Below are positions 25,325 through 34,300 of a stretch of DNA of 52,303 nt, in pieces. The notes beneath the pieces are model-generated. The model had not been told where the DNA came from, did no database searches, and saw only the letters and a list, made by a program, of their open reading frames with translations. This DNA comes from an uncultured Microcaldota archaeon (GTDB taxonomy: Archaea > Micrarchaeota > Micrarchaeia > Anstonellales > Anstonellaceae). The stretch is from the NCBI GenBank assembly GCA_903923795.1, contig CAIXYX010000139.1:1-52303 (forward strand), in the 5' to 3' direction. Position 1 is the first letter of the stretch. Each line of letters starts with the position of its first letter. A program made the translations under genes and the position numbers.

Positions 25325-28204
25325 TCAGGCGATTATGATGCTCGGCTTGCCCGGCAGCGCATTGGCGGTTTTGGCCGAGAGCGCCGATGGCGCCTCTTTC
25401 TCGTGCAGAACCTCGATTTTCGCGCCCGAGAATTCGGTTGACAAGAAGCCGATTGAGTCCGTTAGCACTTCCATCTCCTCTTTTGCCTCTAATGTTTCGC
25501 CTGTGATTGCGCCGATGTTTTTGATGAGCTTGCCGGCGAGCGCGGCAACCTGCGGCTGGAGTTTTGCCAACTCGGAATCTGTTTTGGCCGCATCCATCAC
25601 GGCACGGATATTTTTGTGCTCGGCAACAAGCGCGCGAACTTTCTTTTTCCAATCAGCATGCACTATGAGTGTGATAGATTCGGGTTTGTCTTTTTTGATG
25701 AGCGCGCAGATGTGGCGGATGTCCTCCATGACATTCTGCAAATACGCCTCGCCCATCTCGAGGCGGAAGTCTATCTGTTTCTCATCGGCCTTGGGGAAAC
25801 GGGCGGACACCACAAGAGATGCATCATCAACAAACTTCTTTTTGCCCAACCTCTCCCAGAACTCCTCGGCAACATGAGGCATGATGGGCGCGGCCATGAG
25901 CGTCCATAATTCAAAGAATTCGCGCAGATTCCCAGAGTGGGCGTCGTCGTTCGGACTTCTGCGGGCATACCACTGCAAGTCGTTTATCGTGTCATAGAGC
26001 AATGCCCTTGCCAGCGGGCGCAGCTCGAAATTCTCGTATTGTGCCGGAGCATCGCGCAGGCGGGCATGCAGGCGCGAGTAGAACCAGCGCGAGATGCGGT
26101 CGCGTTTGGGGTGGCGCGCACTGGCAGATGCGTGAGATGCATGCACTGCGGATGTTTTCGTCTCTGTGGTTTTCTCAAGCAGGCTTTCGAGCGTGTTGAT
26201 TCTGTTTGCCACTCCCTCGGCGGCCGCCTGGTTGAAGTCTGAATCCGCCTCGAGTTCGGCCGAGCTGGTCACGACGAACCGTATGACATCGGTACCATAC
26301 TGCGCGATGGCTTTGCGCAAGGGCAGGATGTTGCCCATGCTTTTCGACATCTTCTTGCCCTCCATGGTTACGAAGCCGTTCGAGACTGTTTGCTTCGGCC
26401 AGTGCCTCTTCTCGAATATGGCCGTGTGGTTGAATATGAAATACGTCAGGTGGTTGTGCACCAAATCATGCGCCGAATGGCTCGAGTCGAGCGGATACCA
26501 GTAGAGGAATTCGGCGCGGGCGGCCGCCCAATCTGCCGAAGGCTTGGCATCGGCGGGCTTTTTCCCCAAAAACACGTAGTCGAAGAATTCGTTGTTTATG
26601 GAGTCTGCGCCGCTTTTTTTCTCCATCTTCTTTGCGATGTGCGCGATGGCATAGAATGCCATGTAGATGGTGGAATCCGACAGAGCCTCTATCATCTGCG
26701 TCTCGTCGAATGGGAATTTGGTGCCAAGGCCAGATGCGCGCGTGCACGCTTTCTGCCGCAGCCAGCCTATGGTATACTCATAATCTTGGCGCAGGCCCGA
26801 TGGCAATATGCGCATGCCTGCCAAAGCCTCCCGCGTCTTCTCTTTCCACGCCCCGTTGCCATAGTCAATGAACCACTGGTTGTCGACTTGTTTGACAACG
26901 CATTTCGCGCCGCAGCGGCAATATACGGGCGCATTGGCGAGGATGTGCATCAAAGTGGCCGAACCGGCATTTATCAGGTCTTCCTTTATCTTCTCTTTTG
27001 CCGCGATGCCGTTCATGCCCGCGTAGGGTGCAGCTTTCATTTTGCCCTCGTGAGCCTCGAGCTTGTACAGTTGCTTGGTGGCCTCCTCGCCCCTTTGGTC
27101 ATCCTGATTTTTCACGCCCATTTTGACGCACAGCTCGCCGGCCGGGCATGAGCCGAAGCCCGGCGTGTCGAGCACCTGAATAGGCCGAATCACGTCGAGC
27201 TTGTTCAAATCCCGCAATGCGAGCCAGTCGAATGGCGCGTGCGCGGGCACGGACATGACAAGACCGGTGCCGGTGCCGGGGTCGACGAACGAGGCGGGCA
27301 GTATGGGAATCTGGTGCTTGGTGAGAGGATGAGTGGCGGTGAGAGCGAGCAATTGGTCGGCGCTGACTTCCTTTAGTTTTGTGAGCGCGAACTGGTGCGA
27401 GAGCAGCTCGAACGACTCTTTTGTCAGGTAGAGCTTTTTCTTGTGCTTGTTTATCGTGCTCTCTGCCAGCACATAATGCGCATTTGGATTCACCCACAGA
27501 TTTGTCACGCCCGGCAATGTCTCGGGCCGGTATGTTATTGTGGGGATGAAACCCATCCCAGCAGCGAAGAGGACGGCCACCACCTCTTCCATCTCGGGGT
27601 CGACATCGCCCATCGTGTCATGCCCGCCCACCGGCTGTTTGTCGGCGGGGCACCATGGCACGGGGTGTGAGCCTTTTGTTATGAGGCCGGCTGCCTGCAA
27701 TTTGCCGAACTGCCATTGGATGAAATTGTTGAAGATGGAATCAAAGGTGTAGAATTTGCGCCGCCAGTCTATCGAATAGCCCATCTCTTTCATGCCGGCC
27801 TCGATTTCGGCCGAGAAGTAAAGGACGAGGTCGCGCGGGTTGGTGAGGGTGGAGGTTGTGCTTGGCGGGATGCCGTAAATATTCTCGAAGATGTCGAACA
27901 GTTCCTTGTCCCTCGCTTCTATCCTCTTCGCCATCGCCAGAATAGGCGTGCCGGTCACATGGAAACCCATGGGGAAAAGCACGTTTTTGCCCATGCTGCG
28001 CGAATAGCGGGCGTAAATGTCTGTCGTGGTGTAGGTGCGCGCATGCCCTATGTGCTGGGGCGAATTCGGGTAGGGGAATGCGGCGGTGAGATAGAATTTG
28101 TCTTTCGCCGCGCCGCTTTTGGGCGCTTCCCCCAGCGTCGGCTCGAACACGTGGGCATGGTCCCATGCGCCCTGCCATTTCCTCTGTTGCGCGTGAAAAT
28201 CCAT
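25325..28204 (-). CDS. leuS: Leucyl-tRNA synthetase, archaeal type
   Basis: A full 959-residue class I synthetase charging tRNA-Leu. The HIGH motif reads HIGH at residues 51-54 (PNSPQHIGHARTYTTTDIY), and KMSKS is intact at 618-622 (EGKKMSKSMGNILPL). The CP1 editing domain lies between, with the T-rich LPGVTNLWVNPNAHYVLAE and the PVPWCPADKQPVGGHDTMGD zinc-type insertion typical of the archaeal/eukaryotic form. The C-terminal anticodon-binding and tail domains are present. The start at 28204 follows a TATA-like AATAAAT about 27 nt upstream. It is convergent with the TraB-like gene (36 bp) and divergent from the giant subtilisin. Confidence 0.97.
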   Translation of the reverse strand: MDFHAQQRKWQGAWDHAHVFEPTLGEAPKSGAAKDKFYLTAAFPYPNSPQHIGHARTYTTTDIYARYSRSMGKNVLFPMGFHVTGTPILAMAKRIEARDKELFDIFENIYGIPPSTTSTLTNPRDLVLYFSAEIEAGMKEMGYSIDWRRKFYTFDSIFNNFIQWQFGKLQAAGLITKGSHPVPWCPADKQPVGGHDTMGDVDPEMEEVVAVLFAAGMGFIPTITYRPETLPGVTNLWVNPNAHYVLAESTINKHKKKLYLTKESFELLSHQFALTKLKEVSADQLLALTATHPLTKHQIPILPASFVDPGTGTGLVMSVPAHAPFDWLALRDLNKLDVIRPIQVLDTPGFGSCPAGELCVKMGVKNQDDQRGEEATKQLYKLEAHEGKMKAAPYAGMNGIAAKEKIKEDLINAGSATLMHILANAPVYCRCGAKCVVKQVDNQWFIDYGNGAWKEKTREALAGMRILPSGLRQDYEYTIGWLRQKACTRASGLGTKFPFDETQMIEALSDSTIYMAFYAIAHIAKKMEKKSGADSINNEFFDYVFLGKKPADAKPSADWAAARAEFLYWYPLDSSHSAHDLVHNHLTYFIFNHTAIFEKRHWPKQTVSNGFVTMEGKKMSKSMGNILPLRKAIAQYGTDVIRFVVTSSAELEADSDFNQAAAEGVANRINTLESLLEKTTETKTSAVHASHASASARHPKRDRISRWFYSRLHARLRDAPAQYENFELRPLARALLYDTINDLQWYARRSPNDDAHSGNLREFFELWTLMAAPIMPHVAEEFWERLGKKKFVDDASLVVSARFPKADEKQIDFRLEMGEAYLQNVMEDIRHICALIKKDKPESITLIVHADWKKKVRALVAEHKNIRAVMDAAKTDSELAKLQPQVAALAGKLIKNIGAITGETLEAKEEMEVLTDSIGFLSTEFSGAKIEVLHEKEAPSALSAKTANALPGKPSIIIA

Positions 28205-28225
28205 GGTCTGCTAGTGGATGGCGGG

Positions 28226-28236
28226 ATTTATTATTA
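28226..28236 (-). promoter_or_regulatory. Promoter of leuS
   Basis: AATAATAAATC on the minus strand, centred about 27 nt before ATG 28204, indicating a leaderless mRNA. Confidence 0.45.
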
Positions 28237-28340
28237 TGATTATCCGGCCGCGCTCCCCGAGGCGAAAAAACGATGATACCGGGCGTGAATGTGCGGCTGG
28301 AACAACATTTTAGTATGGGCAATTCGCCCACACTATAGCC

Positions 28341-28350
28341 TTTTATATTA
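28341..28350 (+). promoter_or_regulatory. Promoter of the giant subtilisin gene
   Basis: TTTTATATTA centred about 25 nt before ATG 28370, which supports that start over an upstream in-frame ATG at 28289 that would precede the promoter. Confidence 0.6.
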
Positions 28351-28369
28351 CAAAACAGACGTATATACC

Positions 28370-31300
28370 ATGTCTGTTTCCAAAGATTCGCGCTTTGGCC
28401 ATCTACGTTTAGGAATAGTCGTTTTGCTCGGCCTCCTGCTCCTCGCACCAGTCATACTCGCCGCAGATGCACCCGCTCTCGCCGCATCGAATCCAGCCGG
28501 CGCCGCATCCGGACTTGCGGGCCGGATTGCCACCCAAACACAGGCAGGCCAGAACAATTCGAGCGGCCAGAATATTTCGGGCGGATTCGATTATTATGTC
28601 ATCAGATACTCCGAGCCGCCCGGAACCGCCCAAATCACCCAAATCCAAAACGCGGGCTTCGACATCATCGGCTACTCGAGCGGATTTCGATATATCGTTC
28701 GCAAAACCGCAGACGGCTCGAAACTCATATCAGCGCCAAAAATCCCGAATGCCGCCATAGAGAGATTCGCCTCTGCAGGCCTCGCGCCGCAGCTGACGAA
28801 TTTCACTGGCAAAAAGAACATCACCATACAATTCTTTCCAAGAGAGGATACGGCCGCCCTCTCGGCGAAAGTCCGCGCGATCGCCCCATCCGCACGCCCA
28901 ATCGACGTAGGCATGACGGCCGATGGCGTGAATCCGGACCAGGTCCGCCGAATCTCGGACACAAGCGGAATACAGTATATCGACGAAAACCTCCCGCTCG
29001 AAAAATTCGACAACCGCACCACGCAGATATTGGGCGCGAACCAGGTATGGGACAACCTCGGCTACACCGGAGCGGGAGTAGTGGTGGCGGTGGAGGACAC
29101 CGGCCTTGACACAGGAAACCTGTCCACCATCCACCAAGACCTGCGCGGGCGCGTGATAAATCTCACTGGGTATTGCAGCACAAATCTCAACGGCAGGGAC
29201 TATGAGGGCCATGGCACGCACGTGGCAGGCATAGCGGTTGGCAATGGCACGCTGAATCTCACAAACAAGGGCACTTCACCTGGGTCGCAACTGGTTTTTC
29301 AGGCACTCGGCTGCGCGCCGGGCGGAGGCGGGAGCACATCTACCGGCACGATAAGTCTTTTTAGATTAGCCAGTGGATTTGGCGCGCAGGTGCACACGAA
29401 TTCGTTTGGCAGCATTGTCGTCGGAAATCCGTATTACGGCACCACGGCCTCAAGCGTTGATGCGTACACCCGCAACGAGAACCCGAACATAACAATATTC
29501 TACGCCGCGGGCAACAGCGGACCTGACGCATTGTCAGTCACTCTCTCAAGCGTGGGGAAAAATATTGTGTCGGTCGGCAATGTGTATGGATACGGCGTGC
29601 CGTATTATCTCGATAACACTTCCAGCCACGGACCAGCCACAGACGGCAGGATCAAACCGGACTTGGTGGCTCCCGGAGACGGGATCTGGTCTACTTGCGT
29701 CGGCGGAGGATATTGCATGATGAGCGGGACTTCGATGGCCTCGCCCGCAGCCGCAGGTTCGGCTGCGCTGGTATATGATTATTTGGCGAGAAATCGGAGC
29801 TATTCAAGACCGAGCTCGGCGCTTGTGCGCTCGATCCTCATCGCAGGGGCAGAGCGGATCGGAACCCCGATCTACGGACCGATCCCGAACAACATAGTCG
29901 GGTTTGGCATGATCAATCTCACACGCTCGCTGGCGATCATGCGCGGATATCAGATGGATTACTCTGACTCGCAGTATCCGCTTGAGACCGGGCAGAGCGC
30001 AGCATTCTCATACACAGTCAACAATTCCAATATCCCGCTGCGTGTGGCCCTCGTCTGGACCGATCCGGCATGCACCGACGTGTACGGCACGTGCAATTCC
30101 ACGGCGCTCATAAATGATCTGGACCTCAAAGTGATAGGCCCGGATGGAAGCTGGCTGCTTGGAAACAACCAGACAGCGAATTCGACCACTGCAGATAGGA
30201 GAAATGTCATCGAGATGGCCGACATAGACTACCCGGCGCTTGGGACATACACAGTCAACGTGAGCGCGTATTCGGTCCCGTCCGGCAACCAGACATTCGC
30301 CCTGGCAGTCATTCGCGGAACTGGCCCGGGAGATTATGATAACGCAAACCGGACGATAATCCCGACATTTGACAATAGCCTGATCACGAACTTGACGTCC
30401 ACATCATTCGTCATGAACTGGTGGACCATCAATGTCGTATCGAACAGCTCGGTCAAATACAGGGCCATGCTGGTCAACCGCACGACTGGATATGTCTGCG
30501 CATTTACTGATTATCTTTATGCGACAAATTCGAGCATGGTGGGCATACACACCATACCCGTGACATCGCTCTCTCCGAACACTCTATACTATGTCACGAT
30601 AAAATCATGCTCTGCCTCCGGAGGCTGCAATGAGAGCACGCTGACACGTGACGGCCAGACGCTGGTTCTCACCACACAGGCGATTTCGGCCCCGTCAAAC
30701 AGCAATATCGCCTCGAGCCAGATAACTTATCAGAGCGCGCAGATAGGCTGGAATACCAACATCTCGGCGAACGCATCTGTCAAATACAAGGCGTCAGGAG
30801 ACGCGTCGTGGAGCTATGCAACAGATTCAGGCATGGCGAGCGCACACAACATCTCGCTTACGTCCCTCTTGGGCAGCACGACATACATATACACAGTCAA
30901 ATCATGCGTCGAGGGCGGCATGGCCAACACCTGCGGCTCGAATCCGCTCTGCACCGAGAGCGCGGAATCGAGTTTCACCACGCCCCCCGCGCCGGTCATC
31001 TACCCGAACCTCTCCTCCGTCTCGGCGAGCCAGATAACTTATCAGAGCGCGCAGGTGAATTGGGCGAGCGATGCGGCGGCGAACTCAACAGTCAAATACA
31101 AGCCATTAGCGGGCTCGGATTGGCTCTATGCTTACAATTCGAGCCTTGCGCTCGCGCACACAATGCAACTCTCCTCGCTTGCGGCAAACACCACATACTC
31201 ATACACGGTGAAATCATGCACAACATCTGGCGGATGCAATGAAAGTGATGAGCAGAATTTCACAACATCCCCACCGCCACCGCCAGTCCTCTCGCTCATC

Positions 31301-34300
31301 AGTGCAAACCAGATAACGAACCAGAGCGCGCAGATAAGCTGGCTGAGCGACCTCGCCGCCGATAGCACAGTCAAATTCAGGCCATCCGACAGCTCCACCT
31401 GGGCATATGCCACAGATGCAAGCATATCGACTGGCCATGCGCTCGCGCTCACCTCACTCTCCCCAAGCACACTCTATATCTATACCGTCAAATCATGCAC
31501 TGCTCTTGGCGGCTGCACAGAGAGTAGTGAGCAGAATTTCACAACATCACAGAATTATCCCGCGCTCTCTGCCATCTCGGCCGGCAGCATAACGGCGAAT
31601 TCGGCCAATGTGACATGGAATACGGATATGCGGGCCAATGGCACGCTCAAATACCGCGCATCATCAGACTCGTCATGGTCATATCTCTATGATTCGGACA
31701 TGACATCTGCGCACAACATCACCCTCTCGTCTCTTTCCGCCAGCACGCTCTATATATACACAGTAAAATCATGCTCCGAGTCCGGCGGGTGCACCGAGAG
31801 CGGCGAATTAAATTTCACCACGCTGGCCATCTATCCGAACCTCTCAGGCATCATGGTGTGGGGCATAACCCAGAATTCATCGAACATCTCATGGAACACC
31901 GACGCTTTGGCAAACAGCACGGTGAAATACAAGGCATTAGGCGCGTCGAATTGGGCATATGCCACCAACTCGAGCATGGTGAACGCGCACAACATCACCC
32001 TCTCCTCGCTCTCTGCGAGCACGGCATACACGTACACCGTCAGATCATGCACAGAGTCAGGCGGATGCACGGAGAGCGGCGAATTAAATTTCACGACCTC
32101 GGCGCCTCCAGCCGTATATCCGGTCCTCTCGTCGATATACGTAAGCCAGATAACGTATCAGAGCGCGCAGGTGAATTGGGCCAGCGATGTCACTGCCAAT
32201 AGCACTGTGAAATACAAACCTGCCGGCAGCCAGAATTGGCTCTATATGTATGCTTCTAGCTTCTCGACTTCGCATAATCTGACTCTCTCATCTCTTTTTG
32301 CCAGCACGCTCTACATATACACGGTGAAATCATGCACATCATCTGCGAATTGTAATGAGAGCGGTGAATTCAATTTCACCACAGGGGCCGCCCCGATCAT
32401 CCCGGTTATCTCCGCCATCTCGATAAGCCAGATAACGAACCAGAGCGCGCAGGTGAATTGGGCCAGCGATGTGGCGGCGAATAGCACACTCAAATACCGC
32501 CAGAGCCAAGACTTGGATTGGGCATACTCGGCCAACTCGAGCATGTCAACCGCGCACAATATCTCACTCGCCTCCCTCTCGGCCAACACCACGTATATCT
32601 ACACGGTAAAATCCTGCTCATCGAGCGGAGGCTGCAGTGAGAGCGTGGAGGCGAACTTCACCACGCTTGCCACATACCCGATTATCTCCAGCATCACCGT
32701 TTCGAGTATCACCTCGAACTCATCGGTGATAGCCTGGAACACAGACTTCGCGTCCAATAGCACGGTCAAGTTCAAGGCATCTGGCGCAGGCGCGTGGACT
32801 TATCTCTCGAACTCAAGCTACTCGCTCGCGCACAGCATCTCTCTCGCAGCTCTAGCACCGAACACGCTCTACATATACACAGTGAAGTCTTGCACAGCAT
32901 CAGGCGGCTGCACAGAGAGCGGGGAGGCGAACTTCACCACTTCGCTCACATATCCGATGATCTCCAATATAGTCATCACGAATACCACGTCTAATTCATC
33001 CACCATATTGTGGAGCACAGATATGCTCTCGAATGGCACAATCAAATTCAGGATAGATGGAAGCGGTTCGTGGTCATATACCTCGAATTCCAGCATAACG
33101 CTTGCACACAACATAACCCTCACGCCCCTCATGGACAGCACCACCTACAGATTCACCATCAGATCCTGCTCAGCATCAGGCGGCTGCAGCGAAAGCGTAG
33201 AGTATGGATTCACAACATTATCACCGCCCATCATCTCTCCGATCCTATCGAACATATCGGCGAGCCAGATAACGAACCAGAGCGCACAGGTGAATTGGAA
33301 TACAGATACGACTGCCAATGGCACGCTCAAGTACAGACAGAGCCAAGACTCGAATTGGGTGAGCGTGACGAACTCGAGCGGGTCATTGCAGCACAGCTTC
33401 GGCATCTCTTCGCTCTCGGCCAACACCACGTATATCTACACCGTCAGATCATGCACACAATCAGGTGGCTGCAATGAAAGCAGTGAGGCGAACTTCACCA
33501 CGCTTGCCACATACCCGATTATCTCCAGCATCACCGTCTCGAGTATCACCTCGAACTCATCGATAATAAATTGGAATACAGACTTCGTGTCGAATAGCAC
33601 AGTCAAATTCAAGGCATCTGGCGCCGGCGCGTGGACTTACCTCTCGAACTCAAGCTACTCGCTCGCGCACAGCATCTCTCTCGCATCCATCTCAGCCAAC
33701 ACGTTCTACATATACACAGTGAAGTCTTGCACAGCATCAGGCGGCTGCACGGAGAGCGGGGAGGCGAACTTCACCACCCAGTCGATCTATCCTGCGCTCT
33801 CGAACATCGCCGCGCTCGGCATCACGACAAATTCATCGATAGTGTCATGGAACACCGACATAATATCGAACTCGTCGGTGAGATACAAGGCGTCTGGGGC
33901 GTCATCATGGAGTTATGTTTCAGATGCCAGCCCAGCATTCTCGCACAGCATCGGCCTCACCCAATTGACCCCGAGCACCACGTATATTTACACAGTAGAG
34001 TCGTGCACGGCCTCCGGAGGATGCAATGAGAGTATCGAGCTCAACTTCACCACAGCGACTCCTATCGCCTACCCGAACCTCACCGCCATTTGGGCAGGCA
34101 ATATAACTTACCAAAGCGCGCAGATCAATTGGTTGAGCGATGTAGCAGCGAACGCATCCGTGAAATACAGGCAGGCCATGGACCCGAACTGGTTCTATTC
34201 ATACAACTCAAGCCTCGCACTTTCGCACAACATCTCACTCGCGTCGCTTATGGCCAACACCACATATCTCTACACAGTGAAATCCTGCTCGGCCAGCGGA

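Noticed and set aside
28240..28320. Possible C/D box RNA between leuS and the giant subtilisin
   Set aside because: A GATGATA resembles a C box, but no matching D box at the right distance was found.
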